DNA of 64,000 bases from Allopusillimonas ginsengisoli. GTDB taxonomy: Bacteria > Pseudomonadota > Gammaproteobacteria > Burkholderiales > Burkholderiaceae_B. A program made the translations under genes and the position numbers. The stretch's first letter is position 1, and each line of letters begins with the position of its first letter. This document shows, piece after piece, positions 8,892-17,393 of this stretch. The notes under the pieces were generated by a model. It was not told where the DNA came from and made no database searches. It saw only the letters and a list, made by a program, of their open reading frames with translations. Location of the stretch: NCBI GenBank assembly GCA_005239165.1, contig RAPG01000004.1, forward strand, positions 62,001 to 126,000. The letters run 5' to 3'.

Positions 8892-8937
8892 ATCATCAGC
8901 CCCGGGCAGGGCGGTTAAGGAGGAATACCATCTCCTT
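8885..8937 (-). promoter_or_regulatory. fluoride (crcB-motif) riboswitch aptamer
   Basis: The minus strand carries, in order, GGAGATGG-TATT-CCTCC (P1-type stem GGAG/CTCC with its loop), TTAACCGC, a short GCCC/GGGC hairpin, and GCTGATGATGCCTACG. This order and spacing match the Pseudomonas syringae fluoride aptamer as I remember it, where the loop reads GGCAT. Here the loop has GGTAT, which still pairs with ATGCC of the 3' segment through one G-U wobble, so the long-range contact is kept. It lies 78 bases upstream of the first MutS-like gene, in its sense. Fluoride riboswitches switch genes on when fluoride rises. I assign the class from memory of the consensus, not from a search. Confidence 0.85.
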
Positions 8938-9297
8938 ATTCATTCTAACGAGTTGGCAGCAGATTGCCTATACCTAAATTCGAGGTGTCAGGCATTCATG
9001 TGTTGTCCTATTCTGGGGCGAGGGATGAGAACAGCTCCCCAGGGTGGGGTGGTTACAGAAGACCCGGACATTGAGAGTCAAAGAGGCACTATGAGTGCGT
9101 TAGTAGCTACGCATACGGTATCGACTGACACTTCATTGCCAACACTGTTTTATGCACTCGGGGCATTTCAGCCTGCATAAAATAACTCGAACCAGAACAG
9201 AATTACCATCGTCAGGCCGCGCAAACGGTACTACTATGTATGTAAGGGAAGGGCAATAACATGAAAAACCCATCATGACTTCATAACGGAAACATTG
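8938..9297. other. divergent intergenic region between MutS-like operon and enolase
   Basis: No coding sequence is supportable here. It must hold the promoter of the riboswitch operon (minus) and of the enolase gene (plus). The only structure noticed is a short hairpin on the plus strand, CTGGGG (9013-9018) with CCCCAG (9037-9042). No second copy of the fluoride aptamer motif is visible in the sense of enolase. Confidence 0.5.
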
Positions 9298-10632
9298 ATG
9301 TCAACACGCCCCTTCTGCACTCCCGGCCACAGCGTGGCAAAAGACAGACGAGTCTCGTTTGTGAAGCCCTTTGAGGTGCTTGATTCTCGAGGCTATCCGA
9401 CCATCGAAGTGTCTTTGGGGCTGGCCGATGGCACAGTGGCCAGCGTTGCTGTACCTGCCGGGGCGTCAACAGGAAAATACGAAGCAATAGAAAGCCGCGA
9501 TAACGATACAGCCCGATACGAGGGCAAAGGCGTACTACATGCCATAGCAAACGTCACCGGCATTATTGCACCGGCGTTGATCGGCTTGATGGCAGACGAT
9601 CAGCCCGCAATCGACGCAGTATTGCTGGAGCTGGACGGAACTGAACACAAGCAGCGCCTGGGCGCCAATGCCATTGTGGGCACTTCACTGGCGTGCGCGC
9701 GAGCCGCTGCGCAATCCCACGATGTTGAGTTATACGAGTATCTTGGGGGGCATGAAGCCCACGTGCTTCCTGTTCCCATGTTCAATGTACTTAATGGCGG
9801 CAAACACGCGCCCGATGGTTCGGACATCCAGGAATTCAAACTCGTCCCGCTGGGTGCATCAACATTTCGTGAAGCGTTGCGATTCGGAGCAGAAACCTAT
9901 CATGCACTGCATGATGTGTTGCACGACGCCGGCGCGCCCACCACCGTAGGGGATGAAGGCGGCTTCGCGCCATCGTTTGCATCCAATTCAGCATATCTGG
10001 ATGTGCTTATGCAGGCCATCGAGCGCGCAGGCTATCGCCCTGGCGAGCAAATCGCCATAGGCCTGGACCCGGCCGCGACAACATTTTTTCATAATAACGA
10101 GTATGTTTTACATAGAGACGAGCACAGGCTATCCACGGACGAAATGATCGACTACTGGGCCGACTGGCTCAAGCGCTATCCAATTATTTCACTCGAAGAC
10201 CCGCTGGCAGAGGAAGACTGGGACGGATTCCAGCTCCTTACTTCCCGCCTGGGCAAGCGCGTGCAAATTATTGGTGATGATATCTTCGTCACTAACAAAA
10301 AATTTCTTCAACGTGGAATAGACACGGGATGCTGCAACGGCATACTCATCAAACCCAATCAGATCGGAACCGTCACCGAAACACTGGAAACAGCAAAAAT
10401 TGCACAACAGGCCGGTTACGCTTGTTTGGTATCGCACCGATCTGGCGAAACCCTGGATACCAGTATTGCTGACCTGGCCGTGGCGATAAATTGTGGGCAA
10501 ATTAAGTCTGGCGCACCGGCGCGGGGCGAGAGGGTGGCTAAGTACAACCGATTGCTGCACATTGAAGCTACGCTGGGTGGCCGAGCTGTGTTTGCGGGTA
10601 GGGCGGCCTTTCCACGAACCATAGCGGCCTGA
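9298..10632 (+). CDS. eno: enolase (phosphopyruvate hydratase), probable accessory copy
   Basis: A 444-residue enolase converting 2-phosphoglycerate to phosphoenolpyruvate. It shows the N-terminal LDSRGYPTIEVSL, the flexible loop GASTGKYEAIESRD, GDEGGFAPS, metal ligands in IGLDPAATTF, ISLEDPLAEEDW and IGDDIFVTN, the catalytic lysine in GILIKPNQIGT and SHRSGET. All key residues appear kept. About 15 extra residues precede the conserved start, and the sequence is somewhat divergent from housekeeping enolases (which in betaproteobacteria normally sit beside pyrG/kdsA), so this looks like a second copy. ATG 9298 is chosen over TTG 9295. Enolase is strongly inhibited by fluoride plus phosphate, and eno is a known member of fluoride-riboswitch regulons; the divergent neighbour here has such a riboswitch. 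Confidence 0.9.
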   Translation: MSTRPFCTPGHSVAKDRRVSFVKPFEVLDSRGYPTIEVSLGLADGTVASVAVPAGASTGKYEAIESRDNDTARYEGKGVLHAIANVTGIIAPALIGLMADDQPAIDAVLLELDGTEHKQRLGANAIVGTSLACARAAAQSHDVELYEYLGGHEAHVLPVPMFNVLNGGKHAPDGSDIQEFKLVPLGASTFREALRFGAETYHALHDVLHDAGAPTTVGDEGGFAPSFASNSAYLDVLMQAIERAGYRPGEQIAIGLDPAATTFFHNNEYVLHRDEHRLSTDEMIDYWADWLKRYPIISLEDPLAEEDWDGFQLLTSRLGKRVQIIGDDIFVTNKKFLQRGIDTGCCNGILIKPNQIGTVTETLETAKIAQQAGYACLVSHRSGETLDTSIADLAVAINCGQIKSGAPARGERVAKYNRLLHIEATLGGRAVFAGRAAFPRTIAA

Positions 10633-10639
10633 TGTTTCA

Positions 10640-10789
10640 AAGAGCAAAATTTGAATATGAAACGGGCACGTGAGAATGACTAATAGACACACTTCGCCCC
10701 AGCCTGAAGTCTCACAGAACAGATTCTGATCATAAAACGAGCACTTGAAAATGACTAAAGACATGCATCGCCCCGGCCTGAGATACCCA
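10640..10789. repeat. imperfect 75-bp tandem duplication
   Basis: Bases 10640-10714 and 10715-10789 align end to end with scattered mismatches (for example ACGGGCACGTGAGAATGAC against ACGAGCACTTGAAAATGAC, and TTCGCCCCAGCCTGA against ATCGCCCCGGCCTGA). The pair fills the space between enolase and the DUF190 gene and has no credible reading frame. It may be a duplicated regulatory or spacer element. Confidence 0.7.
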
Positions 10790-10848
10790 GTCCAAAGGCG
10801 TAGCCTGTGTTGGGCGGTTGAAGGCCAGTCAGCCAGGAGGTTAAAACC

Positions 10849-11175
10849 ATGAAAGGCTACCAAATAACATTCTTTACGGTGCAAGATCGCCGTCACGGGC
10901 ATAAGCAAATCGGTGACTGGCTGCTTGATCTTGCCAAATCCATGCAACTTCAAGGCGCGACGCTCATCGGCGCACAAACCGGAGTTGGCGGCCGCCACAG
11001 ACTACATTCGGCACATTTTCTTGAATTAGCCGATCAACCGCTAGAGGTCACAATGATTGTGTCTGAAGAAGAGTCTGTCAGGCTATTCGAGCGCCTCAAT
11101 GCAGAACCGAATCTGGAATTGTTTTACGCAAAGACACCGGTTGAGTTTGGTTCTATAGGCCGTGCGGAACAATAA
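10849..11175 (+). CDS. DUF190 (PII-like fold) protein
   Basis: A 108-residue protein starting MKGYQITFFTVQDRRHG, with the DUF190 pattern: an N-terminal strand, HKQIGDWLLDLAKSMQLQGATLIGAQTGVGG, then LADQPLEVTMIVSEEE. The family adopts a PII-like ferredoxin fold and is often encoded next to CrcB/Fluc fluoride channels, so it fits the local fluoride theme. No crcB is visible in this window. The start has a strong Shine-Dalgarno AGGAGG 7 bases before ATG 10849. It follows enolase by 216 bases filled with a 75-bp duplication. Biochemical function is not established as far as I know. Confidence 0.85.
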   Translation: MKGYQITFFTVQDRRHGHKQIGDWLLDLAKSMQLQGATLIGAQTGVGGRHRLHSAHFLELADQPLEVTMIVSEEESVRLFERLNAEPNLELFYAKTPVEFGSIGRAEQ

Positions 11176-11221
11176 GTAAGAGGCATCTAGTGGCTGATCA
11201 CAATGCTTTTCAGAGATTGGC

Positions 11222-11353
11222 ATGAGTGAGGCTCAGCCTATCATTGCGCGTCAAGCTCTGCTGGGCGCACAAGATCAGCGATTGCTGGATACCGTCTCGC
11301 TCATCGGCGACCTGGGCGGCGGATGGTCGGTCAGTCAACTCGACGCGAAGTAG
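11222..11353 (+). pseudogene. outer-membrane efflux factor (NodT-type) C-terminal remnant
   Basis: A 43-codon open stretch beginning ATG 11222 and ending TAG translates to RQALLGAQDQRLLDTVSLIG followed by DLGGGWSVSQLD. The RxxLLxAQDQRLxxTVxLxxxLGGGW ending is characteristic of NodT-family outer-membrane factors of RND efflux pumps, where it forms the last periplasmic helix. The rest of the gene is missing, and no matching pump genes are near. Its last 23 bases overlap the end of the cytochrome b561 gene on the other strand. Confidence 0.55.
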
Positions 11354-11945
11354 TCGGCAGCATACGCCGAAGCACATTGTCGTGCCGGAAAAAATGGTGA
11401 TACAGCGCGGCCGCCATATGCAGGCCTATCAGCGCAAGTAGCACCCACATCATGAAGCTGTGTATATCCCCCGCAGTAAGTGCCCAAGAGGCTTTGGGCG
11501 CGGCGATACTGGGAAGGGGGATGACACCGAAAACGCTAACTGTCAGTGAATGGGCCGATGCCGAGGCCCAGCCCAGAAATGGCCCGATCAGCAGAATGAA
11601 GTAAAAAAGACCATGGGTTGTATACGCCGACCAACGCTCCCAGTCAGCCAGTTCAGACTTGTCTAGCGCGACGGGGTGACGCAATCGCAGCACGAGCCGA
11701 ATCGCCATCAGCACCAAGATCACGATACCAAGCGAGAAATGGCGAGTAATAAGAGGCTCAATGACGGTGTTCCGCCCAATATTCGGCATGAGCAGCGCAA
11801 CCACAAACTGCGCCAAAACAATCAGCATAATCAACCAGTGCAGCGTTTTTGCAGTGGCACTGTAACCTCGGGCAGTTAACCGAATATCGTTGACATGCGG
11901 CACAGCGGCCTCCAGACGATGTGGCTGAAAGGGCCACACAGGCAT
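11331..11945 (-). CDS. cytochrome b561-type membrane protein
   Basis: A 204-residue protein with four hydrophobic segments. The conserved core begins YSATAKTLHWLIMLIVLAQF; histidines at HW of helix 1, RHFSLGIVILVLMAIRL, THGLFYFILLIGPFLGW and HSFMMWVLLALIGLHMAAALYHH provide the usual bis-His heme b ligands of the b561/YodB branch. It probably moves electrons in the inner membrane, from quinol to an unknown acceptor. The first 20 or so residues before VNDIRLTARGYS are not conserved, so a GTG at about 11897 is a possible alternative start. It stands alone; its 3' end overlaps a dead efflux fragment. Confidence 0.85.
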   Translation of the reverse strand: MPVWPFQPHRLEAAVPHVNDIRLTARGYSATAKTLHWLIMLIVLAQFVVALLMPNIGRNTVIEPLITRHFSLGIVILVLMAIRLVLRLRHPVALDKSELADWERWSAYTTHGLFYFILLIGPFLGWASASAHSLTVSVFGVIPLPSIAAPKASWALTAGDIHSFMMWVLLALIGLHMAAALYHHFFRHDNVLRRMLPTTSRRVD

Positions 11946-12164
11946 TACATACTGAGATGGTGCGCTTTAGACACCCTCTGGTCAAGTGCAACCACGTGAC
12001 GGGCTGCGGGGTTTCAACACCGTGTGATCATCGCACCTCTGATCAGCGAGGGGTTGCGCAACCACAAAACACAGGTAAGCGACTATATATGTGTAGGCAT
12101 CAGAATATACGACTTTACATAATACACATTATGCGTTCTAAATCATTACCAATTGGATGGCAGT

Positions 12165-12356
12165 CTAGGGTTTAGACGCACTTCCGGCATTGTCTTCAGT
12201 AGTGTCATCTTGCGGACTAGGCAACCCGCCTTCATCCTCCCAACGTTCGGGACATCCACATGTATAAAGCGGCTCTCCGCATTCTGCACAGATCTCGTCT
12301 TTTTGTGTCGTACTGCTCGGCTTTTTACCGCTAAGGGACGAATTATCCTTAGTCAT
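12165..12356 (-). CDS. small zinc-ribbon-like conserved protein
   Basis: A 63-residue protein starting MTKDNSSLSGKKPSS, with cysteines in CAECGEPLYTCGCPERWED near residues 22-40 and an acidic tail. Five cysteines in 14 residues suggest a small metal-binding ribbon. ATG 12356 is chosen because CGAGGT precedes it by a few bases; a longer frame to 12434 has no ribosome-binding site. It lies 169 bases downstream of sdhB on the same strand. I do not recognise a function. Confidence 0.55.
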   Translation of the reverse strand: MTKDNSSLSGKKPSSTTQKDEICAECGEPLYTCGCPERWEDEGGLPSPQDDTTEDNAGSASKP

Positions 12357-12525
12357 AACATGTACCTCGTGAAACACGACCATAAGTGCAGCGTCTTCAT
12401 GATTGCATGGGCCTGGACAACCCAGCCATGCCACACCTCATCAGTGGTCGCTTGTTTAACTTCCATCCATCGTTGACAGGCACACGCTACGCGGCCTATC
12501 AGCCGCATTGCTGGCACGATGGCCC

Positions 12526-13305
12526 TCACACCTTCCGGCTCACCATTAGCTGTTTGATCTCACTGATGGCCTTGGCCGGATTGAGCCCCTTCGGGCACGT
12601 ATTGGTGCAGTTCATGATGGTGTGACAGCGATACAGCTTGAACGGGTCCTCAAGATCATCCAGTCGTTCACCTGTTGCCTCATCGCGTGAATCGGCGATC
12701 CACCGGTAAGCCTGCAGCAATACCATGGGACCCAGAAAACGATCTGGGTTCCACCAGGTGCTTGGACAGGCCGTGGAGCAGCACGCACACAGAATGCACT
12801 CGTACAGGCCATCCAGTTTTTGCCGGTCTTCGGGAGACTGCAGGCGTTCGCGCGTACCGGGCACACTCTGGGTTTGTATCCATGGCTTGATTGACGCATA
12901 TTGTGCGTATAAATGCGTAAGATCGGACACCAGGTCCTTGACCACCGGCATGTGCGGCAATGGGTACACGCTGACAACGCCCTCTGGAAGCTCATCCAGG
13001 CCCTTGGTACAGGCCAGCGTATTTTCACCGTCAATATTCATGGCACACGAACCACATACCCCTTCACGACACGAACGGCGCAGCGTAAGCGTGGGGTCGA
13101 TCTCGTTTTTGATCCTGAGAAGAACGTCCAGAACCATGGTGGAACCAGCAACATCGACTTCATAAGTATCTACGCGCGGATTGCTACCCGTATCGGGGTC
13201 CCACCGATAGACGCGAAAGCTACGAACCTTTTTTGCACCCGGCAAGGCGGCGTGATGATTGCCCTTCTGTATTCTGGACATTTTTGGCAAGGTGAATTCG
13301 GCCAT
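12526..13305 (-). CDS. sdhB: succinate dehydrogenase iron-sulfur subunit
   Basis: A 259-residue SdhB, carrying electrons from SdhA-bound FAD to quinone in complex II. The plant-type [2Fe-2S] ligands lie in [16 protein letters not shown] plus LAC (residues about 78-112), and the bacterial-ferredoxin ligands in [17 protein letters not shown] and [17 protein letters not shown] (about 170-235). It has about 20 extra N-terminal residues compared with E. coli. It follows sdhA by 66 bases and is the last structural gene of the sdhCDAB unit. The next gene downstream is a small unknown, not the sdhE/gltA pair often found in relatives. Confidence 0.97.
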   Translation of the reverse strand: MAEFTLPKMSRIQKGNHHAALPGAKKVRSFRVYRWDPDTGSNPRVDTYEVDVAGSTMVLDVLLRIKNEIDPTLTLRRSCREGVCGSCAMNIDGENTLACTKGLDELPEGVVSVYPLPHMPVVKDLVSDLTHLYAQYASIKPWIQTQSVPGTRERLQSPEDRQKLDGLYECILCACCSTACPSTWWNPDRFLGPMVLLQAYRWIADSRDEATGERLDDLEDPFKLYRCHTIMNCTNTCPKGLNPAKAISEIKQLMVSRKV

Positions 13306-13371
13306 GTTTATTCCTTACATTCGATGATCTGCATGCGACTAAGCGCGCAGCGCTTTTCCCAACAACGCGTG

Positions 13372-15168
13372 TCAATAAACGCGTTTGGCAGGTGGGACGG
13401 TTTCCACCTCGTCAGTCAGGGTGTTGGAGTGCACGGGCCGGTGGTCAAATGAACAGGCACCCTTCCCGTCCACACTGACCAGCGTGTGCTTCATCCAGTT
13501 GACGTCATCGCGCTCGGGGAAATCCTCTCGCGCGTGCCCACCACGGGTTTCTGTACGCTGTGCGGCCGAGTGCATGGTGCCGACCGCCTGCCCCAGCAGA
13601 TTGGCCAGCTCAAAGGTTTCAATCAGGTCGCTGTTCCAGACCAACGAGCGGTCGCTAACACGGATATCGGCAAACTGGGCGTTAATCTCATCGATCTTTT
13701 TGCACCCCTGCTCAAGTGTCTCGGCGGTACGAAACACGGCGGCGTCGGCTTGCATGGTTTTTTGCATTTGCAGGCGCAACTGCGCAGTCGGCGTGTCGCC
13801 GCTGGCGTGTCGTAACTGGTCCAGGCGAGCCAGTGCCGGTTCCAAAATATCAGCTGGCAAATCGCGGTGTAACGCATCAGGCTTGACGACTTCCGCGCAG
13901 CGGTTTGCCGCTGCACGGCCAAACACCACGATGTCGAGCAGCGAATTGGTACCCAGACGATTAGCACCATGCACCGACACGCATGCGCTCTCGCCGATGG
14001 CGAACAGACCGGGAACGACTACATCAGGGTCATTACCCACCTTTTGCACCACTTCACCATGGTAGTTGGTCGGGATGCCGCCCATGTTGTAGTGCACCGT
14101 CGGCAGCACCGGGATAGGCTCCTTGGTGACATCTACGCCAGCAAAAATGCGTGCCGTCTCCGAAATACCTGGCAGGCGTTCATGCAGCGTGGCGGCGCCC
14201 AAATGTGCAAGGTTTAGATTGATGTAATCGGCGTGCTCGCCAAGGCCGCGCCCTTCGCGGATTTCCATGGTCATTGCACGACTTACTACGTCGCGCGAGG
14301 CCAGATCCTTGACATTGGGCGCGTACCGCTCCATGAAAGGCTCGCCATCAGAGTTGGTGAGATACCCCCCTTCCCCACGCACGCCTTCGGTGATCAGGCA
14401 ACCGGCACCATAGATGCCGGTTGGGTGAAACTGCACAAACTCAAGATCTTGCAATGCCAGGCCAGCGCGCAAGGCCATGCCGCCGCCATCGCCTGTTTGA
14501 GTGTGCGCGCCAGTACAGGAAAAATAGGCGCGCCCGTAGCCGCCAGTGGCGAGCATGATGGCGTGCCCTCTAAAGAAATGCAGGCTGCCATTGTTCAGAT
14601 CAATGGCGAGCACACCCACAATACGACCGTCAGCGGGGTTTCTTACCAGATCGGTGGTGAAGTATTCGACAAAGAACTTGGCATCGTGCTTAAGCGCCTG
14701 GGTGTACAACGTGTGCAAGATGGCATGGCCGGTGCGGTCAGCCGCCGCGCAACTGCGTTGGGCAATACCTTCACCGTAGCGGGTCGTCATGCCGCCGAAC
14801 GGGCGCTGGTAGATTTTGCCCTCTTTCGTGCGCGAGAACGGTACGCCGAAATGCTCCAGCTCGATGACCGCCGGGATTGCCTCTCGGCACATGTACTCGA
14901 TGGCGTCCTGGTCGCCCAGCCAGTCACCGCCTTTGACGGTGTCATAGAAATGATAGCGCCAGTGGTCCTCACCCATATTGCCTAATGCTGCAGCGATCCC
15001 GCCCTGTGCAGCAACGGTGTGCGAGCGTGTTGGAAACACCTTGGTGACACAGGCTGCCGATAAGCCCTTGGCAGCCAGCCCCAAGGTTGCGCGCAGCCCC
15101 GCGCCACCTGCGCCAACCACCACCACGTCATATTCGTGTGTCTGGACTTTGTAACTTGCTGCAGGCAT
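13372..15168 (-). CDS. sdhA: succinate dehydrogenase flavoprotein subunit
   Basis: A 598-residue SdhA that oxidises succinate to fumarate with covalently bound FAD. It has the dinucleotide-binding [18 protein letters not shown], the flavinylation histidine in [17 protein letters not shown], substrate residues in [11 protein letters not shown] and [11 protein letters not shown], and [16 protein letters not shown] 15168 is chosen because GAGGAAAGG precedes it; a longer open frame reaches into sdhD and lacks support. It follows sdhD by 31 bases and is in one operon with sdhC, sdhD and sdhB. Confidence 0.97.
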   Translation of the reverse strand: MPAASYKVQTHEYDVVVVGAGGAGLRATLGLAAKGLSAACVTKVFPTRSHTVAAQGGIAAALGNMGEDHWRYHFYDTVKGGDWLGDQDAIEYMCREAIPAVIELEHFGVPFSRTKEGKIYQRPFGGMTTRYGEGIAQRSCAAADRTGHAILHTLYTQALKHDAKFFVEYFTTDLVRNPADGRIVGVLAIDLNNGSLHFFRGHAIMLATGGYGRAYFSCTGAHTQTGDGGGMALRAGLALQDLEFVQFHPTGIYGAGCLITEGVRGEGGYLTNSDGEPFMERYAPNVKDLASRDVVSRAMTMEIREGRGLGEHADYINLNLAHLGAATLHERLPGISETARIFAGVDVTKEPIPVLPTVHYNMGGIPTNYHGEVVQKVGNDPDVVVPGLFAIGESACVSVHGANRLGTNSLLDIVVFGRAAANRCAEVVKPDALHRDLPADILEPALARLDQLRHASGDTPTAQLRLQMQKTMQADAAVFRTAETLEQGCKKIDEINAQFADIRVSDRSLVWNSDLIETFELANLLGQAVGTMHSAAQRTETRGGHAREDFPERDDVNWMKHTLVSVDGKGACSFDHRPVHSNTLTDEVETVPPAKRVY

Positions 15169-15199
15169 AGACCTTTCCTCTTTTTTACGAAATTCACGC

Positions 15200-15613
15200 T
15201 TAGTGTTGTGGGACAACGCCCAGCCAGATAGCAAGCACCGCAAGTACGCAGGCAAGCGCAGCGAGAATGGCACCAAAACGCAAGGCGATCTGCAGCGTGA
15301 TCTCCAACCAGCGCGTGTGCACATAGTCTTCAATAATGACCTGAAGACCAAGTGCGCCATGCCAGAAGAGGCACAGGCTCAGCACGATAAGCAAAGTCGC
15401 AGGTACGGGTTGCGCGATCGTGGCCAGCACCATGGGGTAGCTGGTGTGCACCAGAGCACCCAGGAAGAACAGAAACCAGATCGACAGTGGTATCAAGGCG
15501 ATGGCGGTAACTCGTTGTACCCACCAATGATGCACGCCCGACTTGGAAGCGCCGAGTCTGCGTGCAACCTTGATCGGCGTGCGAAACAAGTCTTGACCGG
15601 GGTACGCACTCAT
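15200..15613 (-). CDS. sdhD: succinate dehydrogenase membrane anchor SdhD
   Basis: A 137-residue inner-membrane protein with three helices. [20 protein letters not shown] opens helix 1, and [18 protein letters not shown] holds the heme/quinone-site residues typical of SdhD. The start ATG 15613 overlaps the sdhC stop (ATGA) and is preceded by AGGAGG, so translation is coupled to sdhC. Confidence 0.93.
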   Translation of the reverse strand: MSAYPGQDLFRTPIKVARRLGASKSGVHHWWVQRVTAIALIPLSIWFLFFLGALVHTSYPMVLATIAQPVPATLLIVLSLCLFWHGALGLQVIIEDYVHTRWLEITLQIALRFGAILAALACVLAVLAIWLGVVPQH

Positions 15614-16029
15614 AGCGAACCTCCTGTTTGAAGCGCCAGGGCGACCCATACCACTACCGTCAGCAGCACACTCAGGCCGATGACCATCCAGCCGGTAGAC
15701 CAGTAAACGGGGTTACGCGTACGGTCACGCGTGGGTGGGCCAAAATTCTTGCCCATATCGCGAACCAGATGCTGAAGGCCGTTACAGAGATGAAATAGCA
15801 GCGACCATGTCCATAAGATGAGCAGCAGCACGCCGAGCCAGCTGCTGCAAAACCCGGCAAATGTGTGCCAGGCGCCCTCTCCTGTGGCTGCTGCAATTAA
15901 ACCCCATGCCACCAGCAGTGCGCCCAGGCACAAGAACAAACCGGTTAGCCGATGCAGCGTAGACTGCAGCATGTTGACGCGCCAACGATAGATGCCAAGA
16001 TGTGGTGATAGCGGTCGCGTATTGGACAT
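15610..16029 (-). CDS. sdhC: succinate dehydrogenase cytochrome b556 subunit SdhC
   Basis: A 139-residue protein with three membrane helices. It starts MSNTRPLSPHLGIYRWR, has the conserved STLHRLTGLFL at helix 1, and holds the probable heme b histidine in LLFHLCNGLQHLVRDMG. Together with SdhD it binds quinone and anchors SdhAB. It is the first structural gene of sdhCDAB; 126 bases separate it from the assembly-factor gene upstream on the same strand. Confidence 0.95.
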   Translation of the reverse strand: MSNTRPLSPHLGIYRWRVNMLQSTLHRLTGLFLCLGALLVAWGLIAAATGEGAWHTFAGFCSSWLGVLLLILWTWSLLFHLCNGLQHLVRDMGKNFGPPTRDRTRNPVYWSTGWMVIGLSVLLTVVVWVALALQTGGSL

Positions 16030-16155
16030 GTCTAAGCTCCTGGTGGCTGCTCACGAAACACGGGTTCAAATACGCACCGATACCAGCAGATGCGCTACGA
16101 AAAGAAACGTACCCATCGCGTAACGACAGACATGCACCGCGCATAACTGTCGCTT

Positions 16156-16317
16156 TCAAAAATCAATGCAGCGCCCGTTTTTTTCCCAATCGCCGTAGCG
16201 CGTCGGGTCAAGACCATCACCCTCAGGCGTCGCTCGGTCCCGAGCCGCTGTGCCCGGCACAGCCGCAGGTTCGGGCGTAGATTCGGGTGTAGGTATATCG
16301 GTCGATTTTTCTTCCAT
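16156..16317 (-). CDS. SdhAF4-type succinate dehydrogenase assembly factor (DUF1674)
   Basis: A 53-residue gene. After an acidic, proline-rich start (MEEKSTDIPTPESTPEP) it ends DPTRYGDWEKNGRCIDF, which is the signature of the DUF1674/SDHAF4 family. In mitochondria and alphaproteobacteria this family binds flavinylated SdhA and helps it join SdhB. Its place directly upstream of sdhC, in the same direction, supports that role here. The motif is at the extreme carboxyl end, as in the family. No strong Shine-Dalgarno is visible before ATG 16317. Confidence 0.85.
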   Translation of the reverse strand: MEEKSTDIPTPESTPEPAAVPGTAARDRATPEGDGLDPTRYGDWEKNGRCIDF

Positions 16318-16641
16318 AGCCTGCAATCCATAGACGGCGCACTGCGGCGCAAACTGATGGCTGCCCGATCGTTTCCAAAGCCTTCACTTGCGACGACATA
16401 GACTAGACGCCACGCTTGACGTCCACCGAGTTGACCCACTATACGCCGACGACAGTTGGCGTGTCTATCGGGGTAATCAGCCGTTAGATACTTGCAAAGC
16501 CCCTACTGCCAGTAGAAGACTTACTTCGTACGGCCATCGAAATGACCTACTATACGAATACGATGATCGGTGAATTCACCGGCATTTGTCGGAATAGAAA
16601 ACATGTCAGGCATCCGATACACCTAACGTAAGGACCGTATC
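16318..16641. promoter_or_regulatory. divergent promoter region, sdh side and fpr side
   Basis: No gene is visible. On the plus strand TTGACG (16416-16421) and CTATAC (16439-16444) are separated by 17 bases and make a plausible sigma-70 promoter, although far from the fpr start. A 15-base element recurs: TTGACCCACTATACG at 16431-16445 and ATGACCTACTATACG at 16540-16554. The repeat could be a regulator site or a second promoter. The sdh promoter must also lie here or in the 126 bases before sdhC. Confidence 0.35.
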
Positions 16642-17352
16642 ATGCAATCCAATGTGAAGCTCATAAAGAAAGAGACTGTCGCTGAAGGCACGATGGCCTT
16701 TTATTTCTCAAAACCGCAAGGCTTTGAATTTCGCCCTGGCCAGTTTGCGGACTACACGCTCATTGATCCGCCGCAGACGGATGACGAAGGCAATACGCGC
16801 GGGTTTTCGCTCGTACAGGCGCCCTTCGAGCCCTATCTGGTCGCTGCGACACGCATGCGCGATACCGCTTTCAAACGGGTGCTGAAAGATCTGCCCATAG
16901 GCACCGAGCTCAAGCTCGACGCACCCTACGGTGATTTCACGCTGCACAAAACCGAATCCACGCCAGCCGTCTTTATTATCGGTGGCATTGGTGTAACGCC
17001 AGTGCGTAGCATGGTCGCGCAGGCCACACACGACAATACCAGCCACAAGATCACGCTGCTGCACGCCAGCCGTGCACCTGCTGATTTGCCGTTCAGAACC
17101 GACTTCGAAAAGTTCGCCACGGAGAACCCCAACTTTGTTTATATCGCAACCGTAGAATCTCCGAGCGGCGACTGGAAAGGCGAACGCGGCCGGGTGACTG
17201 CCGAGATGATAAAAAAGCACGTGCCAGATCTTGGTAAGCCTATTTACTACTTGTCAGGGCCTGAAGGTATGGTCAAGAGCATGCGTCAGCTACTGATTGA
17301 TCTCAAGGTCAACGAGGACAATATCCGCACCGAAGAGTTCACAGGCTACTGA
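16642..17352 (+). CDS. ferredoxin-NADP reductase-type FAD oxidoreductase
   Basis: A 236-residue flavoprotein with an N-terminal FAD-binding barrel (FRPGQFADYTLIDPP near residue 30, then RGFSLVQAP) and a C-terminal NAD(P)-binding domain (FIIGGIGVTPVRSMV near 113, IYYLSGPEGMVKSMRQLL near 198). It ends in an aromatic residue (FTGY), as FNR-family proteins often do. It probably passes electrons between NAD(P)H and a ferredoxin, flavodoxin or other partner; the partner is not encoded nearby. It is too short to hold its own [2Fe-2S] domain. The Nudix gene follows 41 bases later. Confidence 0.85.
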   Translation: MQSNVKLIKKETVAEGTMAFYFSKPQGFEFRPGQFADYTLIDPPQTDDEGNTRGFSLVQAPFEPYLVAATRMRDTAFKRVLKDLPIGTELKLDAPYGDFTLHKTESTPAVFIIGGIGVTPVRSMVAQATHDNTSHKITLLHASRAPADLPFRTDFEKFATENPNFVYIATVESPSGDWKGERGRVTAEMIKKHVPDLGKPIYYLSGPEGMVKSMRQLLIDLKVNEDNIRTEEFTGY

Positions 17353-17393
17353 GCCCCACTCCCCGATAGACTCGTTTGTGGACGCAATGAATC

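Noticed and set aside
8885..8937. Other ion riboswitches (nhaA-type lithium, yybP-ykoY manganese)
   Set aside because: The order GGAGATGG / CCTCC / AACCGC / GCTGATGATGCC fits the fluoride aptamer much better, and neighbours (eno, DUF190) agree.
9001..9050. Second fluoride aptamer in front of enolase
   Set aside because: The hairpin there lacks the GATGATGCC-type 3' segment and the loop complement, so the likeness is not enough.
10189..10998. 269-residue minus-strand frame across the enolase 3' end
   Set aside because: It is antisense to well-supported eno and DUF190, and its repeated peptide reflects the 75-bp duplication.
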